64,000 nucleotides of DNA from Acidimicrobiales bacterium (GCA_020439505.1 JAGQSO010000203.1:1-64000), one strand, 5' to 3'; numbered from the stretch's first letter, positions 25,135 to 33,338 are shown. Translations and numbers: made by a program. Notes: generated by a model from the letters alone, not told the origin.

Positions 25135-26748
25135 GTGTCCGAACCGAATCCGACGGCATGGGCCGTCGCCGGCCTGTCGTGCGGTGCCGCGGCCATCCAC
25201 TTCGCCATGGTCCCGGGACACAGCGGCGACAGCATCATCGACCCGCTCGCCTTCGCCGTCGCCGGATGGTTCCAGCTCTGGGTGGCGGCGGCCGCCCTCA
25301 GCGGTCGGGCCGGACGAAACACCTGGATCGCCGCCGTGGCCGGAAACCTGGCCATCACCGCGGTGTGGCTGTGGAGCCGGACCGTGGGCCTACCCATAGG
25401 CAACCACGCCGGACTGGTCGAAGACGCCGGAGCCGTGGACATCACCGCCCAGATCCTCGGCCTTGCAACCGCCGCCGTCTCGGCCCGACTTGCCCTCGCG
25501 CCCCACCGCACCGGGGATCGCCTGCGACTGGCTCCGGCGTTTGCGGCCGCCGCCGCCATCGCCCTGGCCACCACCGTGATCACGTCACCCGACGCCGCCG
25601 ACCACGGAGACGCCGGCCAGCAATCCGCTCCCACGGGGCACGCCGCCCAGATGGCTCAGATCGACAGAGACCGCTGTGACCGTGGATTCAACCACCCCTC
25701 GTACTGGGAGGAAGCCGACACCCTCGGAGTCGACACCTACCTCGGGGGGACCATGTCGATGACCGAGGAGGCACCGGCTGCCACTGCCGGTGGACACAGC
25801 CACGGTGGAGCCACGACGGCCGCGGCGCCGGCGACCACCACCACCCGGCCCGACCCGAACGAGGGGCGGGGTTCGGAAGGTCTTGACAAGCTGATCGGTC
25901 TCACCGGCCCCGCCGGTACCAGCGAGGCCGCGGCGGCACGGCTGGTCATCTCGCTGGGAGAGGCCACCGATGCCGACTACGACGCCTGGCTCTGGTGGAT
26001 GCGGGCCTCGGGCGCCGGGGGTCACCACGAAGCGGCCGCACCGGGCGATTCCGGCGGGCACGGTGGCCACGTCGGACCCCAGCAGTGGGTTGCCATGACC
26101 GACAAGGATCAGTGCGCCCGACTCGAGGACGAGCTCGCCCAGGCCCGAGCCGTGACCGAGAAGTACGACACGGTGGCCAAGGCCGAGGCGGCCGGATGGA
26201 CGAAGGTCACCGGCTACGTGCCCGGCATCGCCGCCCACTACATGAACTTCGGCCTGGTGGACACCCGATTCGAGATCGACAAGCCCGAGATGATCCTCTT
26301 CGACGGCACCGACCCCGGCTCGTCGGTGGTGGGCCTCAGCTACTACATCATCCACGAGGGCGAGGCCGAGCCGTCCCAGGGCTTCACCGGCCCCAACGAC
26401 CACTTCCACCGCCACGTTGGCCTGTGCATCGTCAACGGCGTGGTCGCCGGCGACAGCCAGACCACCGCCGAGGACTGCGCCGCCCGGGGCGGCAGCAAGG
26501 CGGGGGGCGAGAAGCAGTGGATGAACCATGTGTGGATCGTTCCCGGCTGCGAAAGCCCCTGGGGCGTGTTCTCGGCCGCCACCCCCGTGCTCGACGGCCA
26601 GCTGGGCGGTGAGAGCGCCTCAGACGGCGGCGGCTGCGCCGGCAGCGGGGTACGAGACCGCTACGGGTTGGACGACCCCGTTTCGCCAAGCTCGGGTGAC
26701 AAGCCAACCGAGGACGAGACCGCCGGCACCGCCAGCGGCGGCAGCTGA
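25135..26748 (+). CDS. Membrane protein with His-rich linker and His-cluster C-terminal domain, function unknown
   Basis: From GTG 25135 (AAGGGG upstream) the protein has 537 residues. The N-terminal third has about four to five membrane helices (PTAWAVAGLSCGAAAIHF onward). A linker follows with His/Gly-rich tracts (GGHSHGG, GHHEAA, GGHGGH). The C-terminal domain (about 320-480) contains HYMNFG with H368, VGLSYYIIHEGE, and the cluster H423-F-H425-R-H427 next to GLC. Paired cysteines in that domain suggest an oxidising, external location. I recognise the C-terminal domain only as an actinobacterial conserved unknown. Metal binding is inferred from the His pattern. It is followed by tRNA-Thr. 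Confidence 0.7.
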   Translation: MSEPNPTAWAVAGLSCGAAAIHFAMVPGHSGDSIIDPLAFAVAGWFQLWVAAAALSGRAGRNTWIAAVAGNLAITAVWLWSRTVGLPIGNHAGLVEDAGAVDITAQILGLATAAVSARLALAPHRTGDRLRLAPAFAAAAAIALATTVITSPDAADHGDAGQQSAPTGHAAQMAQIDRDRCDRGFNHPSYWEEADTLGVDTYLGGTMSMTEEAPAATAGGHSHGGATTAAAPATTTTRPDPNEGRGSEGLDKLIGLTGPAGTSEAAAARLVISLGEATDADYDAWLWWMRASGAGGHHEAAAPGDSGGHGGHVGPQQWVAMTDKDQCARLEDELAQARAVTEKYDTVAKAEAAGWTKVTGYVPGIAAHYMNFGLVDTRFEIDKPEMILFDGTDPGSSVVGLSYYIIHEGEAEPSQGFTGPNDHFHRHVGLCIVNGVVAGDSQTTAEDCAARGGSKAGGEKQWMNHVWIVPGCESPWGVFSAATPVLDGQLGGESASDGGGCAGSGVRDRYGLDDPVSPSSGDKPTEDETAGTASGGS

Positions 26749-26785
26749 CCTCGGCATCCCCGTCTACGATCGGCGGGCCAGTTCC

Positions 26786-26859
26786 GCCCGTGTAGCTCAG
26801 TTGGTCAGAGCAGCCGCCTTGTAAGCGGCAGGCCGTGGGTTCGAATCCCACCGCGGGCT
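26786..26859 (+). tRNA. tRNA-Thr, anticodon TGT
   Basis: A complete cloverleaf can be drawn. The acceptor stem GCCCGTG pairs with CGCGGGC (26852-26858, one G-T pair). A D-arm follows at GCTCAGTTGGTCAGAGC. The anticodon stem GCCGC/GCGGC holds loop CTTGTAA with anticodon TGT, which reads ACA and related Thr codons. The T-arm is GTGGG-TTCGAAT-CCCAC. The discriminator is T at 26859 and the 3' CCA is not fully encoded. A TACGAT at 26765-26770 is a plausible -10 element. Confidence 0.97.
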
Positions 26860-26870
26860 CCGCTCCACCG

Positions 26871-27467
26871 TCAGGCAGAAGCGCCGCCACGGGCCAGCCG
26901 ACAGAGCAGGTCGAGGTAGGCAGACCAGGGCGGCACGTCGAGGTGACCGGTCACCTTGCCGGCGTCGTCCCAGCCCCGCAGGTCCACGGCGTCGCGGTGG
27001 GCGGGATCGGTCCTGAAGCGCTCGACCTCGGCGGGCCCCATTGGTCCACCCTGTCGGGCCAGGCTCCTCCTGGACCCCTCCGACAGCCCGGCCTCGTAGG
27101 CGGGGTCGACGGCGCACCGGTAGCGCTTGGCCGCCACGTGCAGGCGGATGGGCGAGGTCACCTCGCCGGGGTACAGGTCCGAGAGCCATCGCGCCCCGCG
27201 TTCCTCGTGGGCGAGGTCCTCGGCCACGACACCGTCGGGAGTACCGCCGTCACGGAGCTCCAACAGGTGTCCCACGTCGTGGAGCAGGGCCGCCAACACC
27301 ACTTCGTCGGACGCCCCCGCGGCGCGGGCCAGCGCCGCGGTCTGGAGTGCGTGGTCCATCTGGGAGACGGCCTCGTCGTAGTTCAGGTGGGCGAACCGGT
27401 CGTACAGCTCCACCACCGCCGCTACCGAGCCGGCCGGCGGCACGACATCGCCGTCGGTGCCGTTCAA
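26871..27467 (-). CDS. HD-domain diiron oxygenase of the PhnZ/TmpB type (phosphonate C-P cleavage)
   Basis: The 198-residue protein is read from TTG 27467, which overlaps the upstream TGA as TTGA behind an AGGG ribosome site; GTG 27443 is an alternative. It carries H39, H63-D64, H87, H110 and D167, matching in order and spacing the six metal ligands I recall for PhnZ (H34, H58, D59, H80, H104, D161). It also keeps HVAAKRY (K114), LSEGSRRSL and ARQGGPM, which mark the C-P-cleaving HD branch. PhnZ and TmpB oxidise a 1-hydroxy-2-aminoalkylphosphonate to an amino acid and phosphate. The adjacent dioxygenase would make that substrate. The native compound is unknown. Confidence 0.85.
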   Translation of the reverse strand: MNGTDGDVVPPAGSVAAVVELYDRFAHLNYDEAVSQMDHALQTAALARAAGASDEVVLAALLHDVGHLLELRDGGTPDGVVAEDLAHEERGARWLSDLYPGEVTSPIRLHVAAKRYRCAVDPAYEAGLSEGSRRSLARQGGPMGPAEVERFRTDPAHRDAVDLRGWDDAGKVTGHLDVPPWSAYLDLLCRLARGGASA

Positions 27468-28216
27468 ACCGAATCGCCCTGGAAGTCGTCGATGAGCGAC
27501 ACCTTCACCTTGCCGTCTGCTCGGGCTCCCTCGGCGGCAAAGCGAGCCAGCTTCTCCCGGTAGTAGTCGTCCCTCAGATCGCCTTCGGCCGCCGCGTTGT
27601 AGGTGGGGTACAGGGCCCGGCGTGGCTCGACGCTGCGGTTGGGGCCGCTGCGGTGGGGGGTGCGGGAGTGGAACCACAGGGTCCATCCCGCCGGTACCTC
27701 CACCGACACCCACGTCATCTCGGCGACCACGTCCGGAGCGATGCAGCCCACCCCGTCGACGGGGAGCAGCTCGTGGTGCATGGCGGGCACCACCTCCAGG
27801 CAACCGTTCTCGACCGTGGCGTCGTCCACGGCGACCATGCAGGACACGTGGGCATCGATGAACGGATAGGCGGGGGCGTCCTGGTGGGGGGCGTAGCCGC
27901 CTCCGCCGGGGAGCTTGTAGTTGATCTTCTCCTTGTAGAGGACCGCAGGCTGACCTAGCAGGGCCGACGCGGTGTCGAGCATCGGACCGGTGGTGAGGAG
28001 GTCACGCAGTCCCTGATGGAAGGGAATCAGGTTCTCACTGCGACACAGCACCGCACCGTTAGTCGTTCGCTCCCGGTGGTGCATCCAGCCGTCGCCGTCA
28101 TCGGGCCACGAGGCGATCTCGTCGACCCATCCCCGCAACCGGCCCAGCCCCTCTTCGTCGAGCGTGGCGGTGAGCAACCAGCCCTTCTCGACGAAGTGGG
28201 CGACGTCGACGTTCAC
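27464..28216 (-). CDS. PhyH-family Fe(II)/2-oxoglutarate dioxygenase of the PhnY/TmpA type
   Basis: From GTG 28216 the enzyme has 250 residues. The 2-oxoglutarate dioxygenase facial triad is visible as H111-Q-D113 in YAPHQDAPAY and H188 in TPHRSGPN, with KEKINYKLPGGGG just before the first pair, as in PhnY. Such enzymes hydroxylate the carbon next to phosphorus in 2-aminoethylphosphonate (PhnY) or its trimethyl form (TmpA). The following gene is the matching HD oxygenase, overlapping by four bases. The gene starts four bases after the amidase stop. PhyH proteins have many substrates, so the assignment rests on the pairing. Confidence 0.83.
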   Translation of the reverse strand: MNVDVAHFVEKGWLLTATLDEEGLGRLRGWVDEIASWPDDGDGWMHHRERTTNGAVLCRSENLIPFHQGLRDLLTTGPMLDTASALLGQPAVLYKEKINYKLPGGGGYAPHQDAPAYPFIDAHVSCMVAVDDATVENGCLEVVPAMHHELLPVDGVGCIAPDVVAEMTWVSVEVPAGWTLWFHSRTPHRSGPNRSVEPRRALYPTYNAAAEGDLRDDYYREKLARFAAEGARADGKVKVSLIDDFQGDSV

Positions 28217-28220
28217 CGGT

Positions 28221-29750
28221 TCACACCGGGGCCGTGGCCACCGAGGGAGCGACCATCGGCCACGGCATGTGCCGCTCGGCCGCCAACGCCACGTCGAACA
28301 GCAGAGCGTCGTGGTGGTGTCGGGCCAGCACCTGGGCGCCGACGGGGAGCCCGTTGACCAGCCCGGCGGGGATCGACACCGCCGGGTTGCCATAGACGTT
28401 CGAGGCGATCGTCAGTCCCCCCATGGCGACAAGGTCAGGGAACTTGGTCTCGGCCAGCCCGATGATCTGGGACGGCAGCTTGTGGAACGCACCGCTGGCG
28501 ATGCTCACCGAGGTCAGGGCACCCCGAAGCCCGAGGCGGGCCACCGGGTTGGACAGGACCTTGTCCATGACCGCCACGTCGGTCGACTTGGTGCTCTCGG
28601 CGGGAAACGCCGGACCCGGGTTGGTGGAAGCGATGACGAAGTCGACCTGGTCGAAGGCCGAGGCCATCGCTTCGTGTAACTCGAGCCGTTGGCGCTCCGC
28701 GATCCCGGCCGCCTCCAGGTTGTAGAAGGCCTGGGACAGGTACAACCCGAGGGCCACCTCGTCGGTGAGCTCGCCGGCGCACCCCGGCCACCGGTCGCCC
28801 AGTTCCGGAAGGAGGGTGGAGAGGTTGCCCATCATCCACATCGCGGCCAGGTTCGGCGTCTGGAGGTCGACATCGACCAGCTCCATGCCCGTCGCTTCGA
28901 CAAGCTCGTCCACCCACCGGCGCAGATTTTCCTCCACCCCGTTCTCGAGGGTCACCCCGCCCAGGGCCGGGACGACCGCGATCCGTCGGCCCTTCAGCTC
29001 CTGGGTGCCGAGATCGGCCTCCCAGGTCCCTGCCGAAGGGAGGCTCGACGGGTCGCGGGGGTCGGTGCCGGCGGCCACGTCGAAGTAGCGGGCGGCGTCA
29101 CGCACCGAGCGGGAGAGGTTTCCCAACACCACGGTTCCGGGCCGGAAGGCGGCGCGGGGTCCTCTCGATATCCGTCCGTAGGTCCCCTTCATGCCCAGCA
29201 GGCCGGTGTAACCGGAAGGGATCCGGATGGAGCCGCCGCCGTCTCCTCCGCTGGCCAGGCTGACCAGGCCACCGGCGACGGCCGCGGCCGACCCCGACGA
29301 GGAGCCTCCGACCGTACGCCCGTGCTGCCATGGGTTGTGGGTCACGCCGTTGAGCTTGGTGACGCTCACGTTGAGCCCGCCGAACTCGCTGGCGGTGGTG
29401 AGCCCCACCGGAGCGGCACCGCCCTCACCCACGATCTTCTCGATCACCCTGGAGGTGTGGGAAGCGATGCGGTCCTTGAAGACCAGCGATGCACCCGTGT
29501 CCGGCCACCCCTCGACCTCGTCGAGCTCCTTGATGGCGAAGGGGACCCCGCCGAAGGGCAAGGTGATGTCGGCTTCATCGGCACCCCGCCGGGCTCGTTC
29601 GGGATCCACGAACGAGAAGGCGTTGATGTCGCTCCGTTCGATGGCGGCCAGCGTGGCCTCCATCTCCTCCCGGGGGGAACGTTCCCCCGAACGGAAAGCG
29701 TCAACGAGCGAGCAGGCATCCCCCTGCCAGGGCTGATCAATAACGGCCAT
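28221..29750 (-). CDS. Amidase-signature family hydrolase leading the phosphonate-type operon
   Basis: The 509-residue protein starts at ATG 29750 (a TTG three codons upstream is less likely). Amidase-signature features are the Lys in GVPFAIKELDEVEG, TVGGSSSGSAAAVAGG and [11 protein letters not shown], giving a complete Ser-Ser-Lys triad near residues 85, 160 and 184. It is longer than the other amidase in this window and different in its C-terminal half. It lies four bases before the PhyH-type dioxygenase gene, so the three genes form one operon. Hydrolysis of an N-acyl or amide form of a phosphonate before C-P cleavage is an inference from context only. Confidence 0.9.
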   Translation of the reverse strand: MAVIDQPWQGDACSLVDAFRSGERSPREEMEATLAAIERSDINAFSFVDPERARRGADEADITLPFGGVPFAIKELDEVEGWPDTGASLVFKDRIASHTSRVIEKIVGEGGAAPVGLTTASEFGGLNVSVTKLNGVTHNPWQHGRTVGGSSSGSAAAVAGGLVSLASGGDGGGSIRIPSGYTGLLGMKGTYGRISRGPRAAFRPGTVVLGNLSRSVRDAARYFDVAAGTDPRDPSSLPSAGTWEADLGTQELKGRRIAVVPALGGVTLENGVEENLRRWVDELVEATGMELVDVDLQTPNLAAMWMMGNLSTLLPELGDRWPGCAGELTDEVALGLYLSQAFYNLEAAGIAERQRLELHEAMASAFDQVDFVIASTNPGPAFPAESTKSTDVAVMDKVLSNPVARLGLRGALTSVSIASGAFHKLPSQIIGLAETKFPDLVAMGGLTIASNVYGNPAVSIPAGLVNGLPVGAQVLARHHHDALLFDVALAAERHMPWPMVAPSVATAPV

Positions 29751-29870
29751 GATCGGCAACGTACCGGCGGGAAGGTTCGGAGTAAACCCTCGGGTCTACG
29801 GAACGTCAGCGTTCGACATCAGAGCGTGACGACCGGGCGGGTGGGTGATACCGTCAAAGGCAGGGAGGGC

Positions 29871-31235
29871 ATGAGGGAGATGGACACGCCCAGTTCAAGC
29901 GACGAGAGTGGATCGCCTTTGCGCGTACCCGATTGGCTGTTCCGTTCGATCATCGACGCCACGTCGAACCCGTTCGTGGTGGTGAAGCTCGACGGGACCA
30001 TCGTCTACGTCAGCCGGTCGATCACCGACCTGCTGGGTTGGAAGCCCGACGAGATGATGGACACCAACATCGTCGACTACCTGCCTCCCGACGAGCTGGA
30101 CCGGGCGGCGGTGGCGTTCAACCAGGTGCAGATCACCACCGGTCGCCCGGAGTCGATCCCCATGGTGTTCCAGGTCCTCTCCAGCGACGGCGGATCCACC
30201 TGGTGCGAGATCGGGGCGGTGCCGTCGGCGGACCTGGGATACGACGGTTTGGCCCTTCGCCTCCGCCCCTGGAACCACAACCACCACTTCAACCAGTTCC
30301 TGAGCGCCCTCAACGGGTCCGCCCCCTTCTCGGAGGTGTGTGAACACCTCTGTCGTTCGATCATCCCGAGCCTCAACGTCACGGGCGCCCTCATCCACTA
30401 CGGGTTCGACGGGTACGAGTTCTGCTGGACCGACGGCGCCGAGGTTCCAAAGGCCTGCGCCCCCGCCGACTCGGGCCCGTGGCACCGCGCCGCCCTCACC
30501 GGGCGGCCGGTCAACGCCACCATCGAGCAGCTACCCCCACGGGCCCGCATTCCCGCCGAGGAGGCGGGCCTGCGCGGCGTCTGGTGCATACCGGTCGAGA
30601 TCTCACCCAAGCTGCCTCCGGCCGTCCTTTCGGTCTGGCGGACCGACGCCAGCGAACCCCTGCTCGGCCACCAGTTGGGGCTCGAACAGCAAGCCCGCTA
30701 CGTCCAGGTCGCCATCCAGAAGTGGACCGAGCACCAACGACTGACCCACCTGGCCGGCCACGACGGGCTCACCGGAGTCGCCAACCGCGCCACCTTCCGG
30801 GAGTGCCTCGCGGCCGCGCTGGCCATCGGCGAGGCCGAGCTGGCGGTGGCGTTCTGCGACCTCGACGCCTTCAAACCGATCAACGACGACTACGGGCACC
30901 ACGTCGGCGACCTAGTCCTTGTCCAGGTCGCCGAGCGGCTCCGTTCGGCCCTTCGCATGGGCGACGACCTGGCCCGCATCGGCGGCGACGAGTTCACGGT
31001 CCTGATGCGCAGCGTCCCCGACGAAGAGACGGCCCAACACCTGGCCGAACGGATGCTGGCGGCGATGGCCCCACCGTTCGAGGTCGACGGACTCAGCCTC
31101 ACCATCGGCCTGTCCATCGGTATCGCCCTGGTGGCATCGGACCTCACCCCCGACCGGCTGCTCGCCCTAGCCGACAGCGCGCTCTACCAGGCCAAGCGCG
31201 ACGGGGGCGGCTGCGCCTGCGTGGCACAACGCTGA
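29871..31235 (+). CDS. Diguanylate cyclase: PAS - unknown middle domain - GGDEF (paralogue)
   Basis: This 454-residue protein starts at ATG 29871; a second ATG at 29880 has the better-spaced AGGGAG. The PAS domain (IIDATSNPFVVVKLDGTIVY) is followed by a middle domain with ALIHYGFDGYEFCW, ADSGPWHRAALTGRPV and AVLSVWRTDASEP, then a GGDEF domain with AFCDLDAFKPIND and intact ARIGGDEFTVLM. The middle domain aligns by eye along its length with that of the cyclase at 6003-7307. It should form c-di-GMP in the cytoplasm. It is divergent from the amidase operon (120-base gap) and almost abuts rlmB tail to tail. Confidence 0.9.
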   Translation: MREMDTPSSSDESGSPLRVPDWLFRSIIDATSNPFVVVKLDGTIVYVSRSITDLLGWKPDEMMDTNIVDYLPPDELDRAAVAFNQVQITTGRPESIPMVFQVLSSDGGSTWCEIGAVPSADLGYDGLALRLRPWNHNHHFNQFLSALNGSAPFSEVCEHLCRSIIPSLNVTGALIHYGFDGYEFCWTDGAEVPKACAPADSGPWHRAALTGRPVNATIEQLPPRARIPAEEAGLRGVWCIPVEISPKLPPAVLSVWRTDASEPLLGHQLGLEQQARYVQVAIQKWTEHQRLTHLAGHDGLTGVANRATFRECLAAALAIGEAELAVAFCDLDAFKPINDDYGHHVGDLVLVQVAERLRSALRMGDDLARIGGDEFTVLMRSVPDEETAQHLAERMLAAMAPPFEVDGLSLTIGLSIGIALVASDLTPDRLLALADSALYQAKRDGGGCACVAQR

Positions 31236-31238
31236 GCG

Positions 31239-32150
31239 TCAGGTGGCGCGGCCTCGGGCCACCTCGAAACAGGCCAGGGCTCCGGCGGTGGCGACGTTGA
31301 GATTGGAGAGGCGACCCCGCAGTGGGATGGAGACCACCTCGTCGCACCGCTCCCGCACCAGGCGGCCCAGGCCCGGGCCCTCGGCCCCCAGCACCAGCGC
31401 CACCGGCCGCCCCCCCAGATCGAGCTCCCACAGGCCCTTCGACCCCCGCTCGTCTAGGCCCACCACCAACACCCCCGACCGACGAAGTTCGTCGACGGTC
31501 TTGGCCATCCCGCCGACGATCGCCATCGGGATGTGCTCGATCGCACCGGCCGCCGCCTTGGTGACGGTCGGGGTTATGTGAACGGCGCGATGGCGCGGCA
31601 ACACCACCCCGGTGACACCGGCGCACTCGGCCGAGCGCAGCAGCGCCCCCAGATTGCCGGGGTCGGTGATCCCGTCCGACAGGAGCAGGAACGGCTCGGC
31701 CCCGCCCACCCCGGGACCCAACAGGTCCTCCACGCTGTACTCGGGTAGCGGGCGGGCAAAGGCGATCACCCCCTGGGGAGCGTCGGTCCTGGCCGCGGCA
31801 TCGAGCTTTCCCCGACCGACCTCCTTGACCACCACACGAGCCTCGGCCGCCAACTCACGGATGTCCTCCAGCACGGGAGCGGCATCGAGATCGGCTGCCA
31901 TCCAGATCTCGCGGGTGTCCCGACGGTTGGCCAGCAGCAATTCCCGGACCGCCTGGCGACCCTCCACCTGCTCTCCCCCGAGCCCGGTGGTAGCCGAGCG
32001 CCGGGGCGCCCTCCCCTGCGGCCCCATCTGGCCCAGCGGGTTTCGAGGTCCACCCGACCCGCCCTTGCCCGACCCACCCTTGCCCGGCCGGGCACCACCG
32101 GAACGACCACGACCACTTGAACCACGACCACCTGAACCACGACCAGCCAT
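31239..32150 (-). CDS. rlmB: TrmH-family 23S rRNA 2'-O-ribose methyltransferase (RlmB-like)
   Basis: From ATG 32150 the protein has 303 residues. An unusual Gly/Arg/Ser/Lys-rich N-terminal tail of about 50 residues (GRGSGGRGSSGRG, GGSGKGGSGG) precedes the substrate-binding domain (EGRQAVRELLLANRR). The SPOUT methyltransferase domain follows, with DPGNLGALLRSAECAG, VLGAEGPGLGRLV and SLNVATAGALACFE, the knotted SAM-binding motifs. RlmB methylates guanosine 2251 of 23S rRNA. It follows ispF by 47 bases in the same direction, an order shared with mycobacteria. The tail could bind RNA; it is encoded partly by 15-bp repeats. Confidence 0.92.
   Translation of the reverse strand: MAGRGSGGRGSSGRGRSGGARPGKGGSGKGGSGGPRNPLGQMGPQGRAPRRSATTGLGGEQVEGRQAVRELLLANRRDTREIWMAADLDAAPVLEDIRELAAEARVVVKEVGRGKLDAAARTDAPQGVIAFARPLPEYSVEDLLGPGVGGAEPFLLLSDGITDPGNLGALLRSAECAGVTGVVLPRHRAVHITPTVTKAAAGAIEHIPMAIVGGMAKTVDELRRSGVLVVGLDERGSKGLWELDLGGRPVALVLGAEGPGLGRLVRERCDEVVSIPLRGRLSNLNVATAGALACFEVARGRAT
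32106..32150 (-). repeat. Three 15-bp tandem repeats in the rlmB 5' end
   Basis: ACCACGACCACTTGA (32106), ACCACGACCACCTGA (32121) and ACCACGACCAGCCAT (32136) are consecutive 15-base units sharing their first ten bases. On the coding strand each gives a GRG-containing pentapeptide at the protein N-terminus, including the start codon in the last unit. Copy-number change would stay in frame. Confidence 0.75.
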
Positions 32151-32197
32151 GACCCATCCTCCCAGGCCCGACCCGGCGAGACCCAGCCCGCAGAGCG

Positions 32198-32674
32198 CTA
32201 AGCCCGGGTCACCACGGCGACGGCCCAACAGGCGGCGCCTTCGCCCCGGCCCAATGCTCCGAGCCCCTCGGGTCGGCGGCCCTTCACCGTCACCGGCGCC
32301 CCCACCGCGGCCGACAGCTTCTCCTGCATGTGAGTCCGGGCCGGGGCCAACTTGGGGTGGTCGGTCACCACCGACGCGTCGACGTTTCCCGGCTCCCAAC
32401 CGGCCGCCCTCACGCGGCGCGCCACCTCGGCCAGCAGACCGATGCTGTCCGCCCCCGCCCAGGCCGGATCGGTGTCGGGGAAATGCTCCCCGATATCGCC
32501 CAGTCCGGCGGCACCCAGCAGGGCGTCGGCGCAGGCGTGGGCGATCACGTCGGCGTCGCTGTGTCCGGCCAACGCCCGTGGATCGTCGAACACCACCCCG
32601 CCGAGCACCAACGGTCGGTCCGGATCATCGATGAAGGGATGGACGTCGAAGCCCTGCCCCACCCGTACCCTCAT
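32198..32674 (-). CDS. ispF: 2-C-methyl-D-erythritol 2,4-cyclodiphosphate synthase
   Basis: This 158-residue enzyme of the MEP isoprenoid pathway cyclises CDP-methylerythritol 2-phosphate to the cyclodiphosphate with release of CMP. The zinc-binding opening RVGQGFDVHPF, GHSDADVIAHACADALLGA and the C-terminal GLGALGRGEGAACWAVAV are all standard. Length is normal. Its ATG overlaps the ispD stop as ATGA, so the two are translationally coupled. Isoprenoid units made here could feed the polyprenyl synthase at 41148. Confidence 0.96.
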   Translation of the reverse strand: MRVRVGQGFDVHPFIDDPDRPLVLGGVVFDDPRALAGHSDADVIAHACADALLGAAGLGDIGEHFPDTDPAWAGADSIGLLAEVARRVRAAGWEPGNVDASVVTDHPKLAPARTHMQEKLSAAVGAPVTVKGRRPEGLGALGRGEGAACWAVAVVTRA

Positions 32675-33300
32675 TGCGTTCCTCCGAGAATCGCTTCGGC
32701 CACCACCAGGTCATCCGCCTCGGTGATCTTGAGGTTCCAGCGCTCGCCACCGACCTGTCGGAGCCGACCGCCCGCCGCCACCACCAGGGACGCGTCGTCG
32801 GTCGCTTCGGGGCTCGAAGCGTGGATCCGCCGAAGCACGTCGGCGGCAAAGGCCTGGGGGGTCTGCACGATTCTCAGGCCGTCCCGGTCGACCGCGGTTC
32901 CATGCTCGTCGGTCACGGTGTCGACCACCGGGGCGACCGGGACGGCCACATCGGCGCCGGCCATCACCGCGTCGACCGTGGCCCGGAACAGCCCGTGGGA
33001 AGCGAGCGGGCGGGCGGCGTCGTGGACCACGACCACGGCGGCCCCGTCGGGCACCTCGGCCAGCCCGGCACGGACCGATTCAGAGCGGGTTCGGCCGCCG
33101 ACCACCACCACGTCGGCCCCCGGTTCGTCGTCCAACTCATGTCCCTCGGCCACCACCAGGACCACACCGTCCGACACCGAACGCGCCGCGTCGAGGGACC
33201 AGTCCAGCACCCGACGTCCCAGCAGCGGCGCGTACTGCTTGGCCCCGCCGAACCGGCTTCCCGACCCTGCCGCCACCACGATCGCCCAAACCGACCCCAT
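32671..33300 (-). CDS. ispD: 2-C-methyl-D-erythritol 4-phosphate cytidylyltransferase
   Basis: The 209-residue enzyme transfers CMP to methylerythritol 4-phosphate, the MEP step before IspE. The nucleotide loop AIVVAAGSGSRFGGAKQY is at the N-terminus, VVVHDAARPL near residue 105, and ETDDASLVVAAG-type sequence (ATDDASLVV) near 170. ATG 33300 is chosen; a GTG three codons upstream is also possible. In mycobacteria carD sits upstream of ispD, but here a divergent Crp-family gene takes that place 38 bases away. IspE is not in the window. Confidence 0.95.
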   Translation of the reverse strand: MGSVWAIVVAAGSGSRFGGAKQYAPLLGRRVLDWSLDAARSVSDGVVLVVAEGHELDDEPGADVVVVGGRTRSESVRAGLAEVPDGAAVVVVHDAARPLASHGLFRATVDAVMAGADVAVPVAPVVDTVTDEHGTAVDRDGLRIVQTPQAFAADVLRRIHASSPEATDDASLVVAAGGRLRQVGGERWNLKITEADDLVVAEAILGGTQ

Positions 33301-33338
33301 CACCCCCACGCTAGTAAGGGAACGGTAGCCTCCGTTAC

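Noticed and set aside
28221-29750. GatA of the tRNA amidotransferase
   Set aside because: gatB and gatC are not adjacent and the operon partners are oxygenases; a general amidase-signature enzyme is the supported call.
32041-32150. Short direct repeats as a possible CRISPR
   Set aside because: Units are 15 bp with no spacers and encode an in-frame protein tail.
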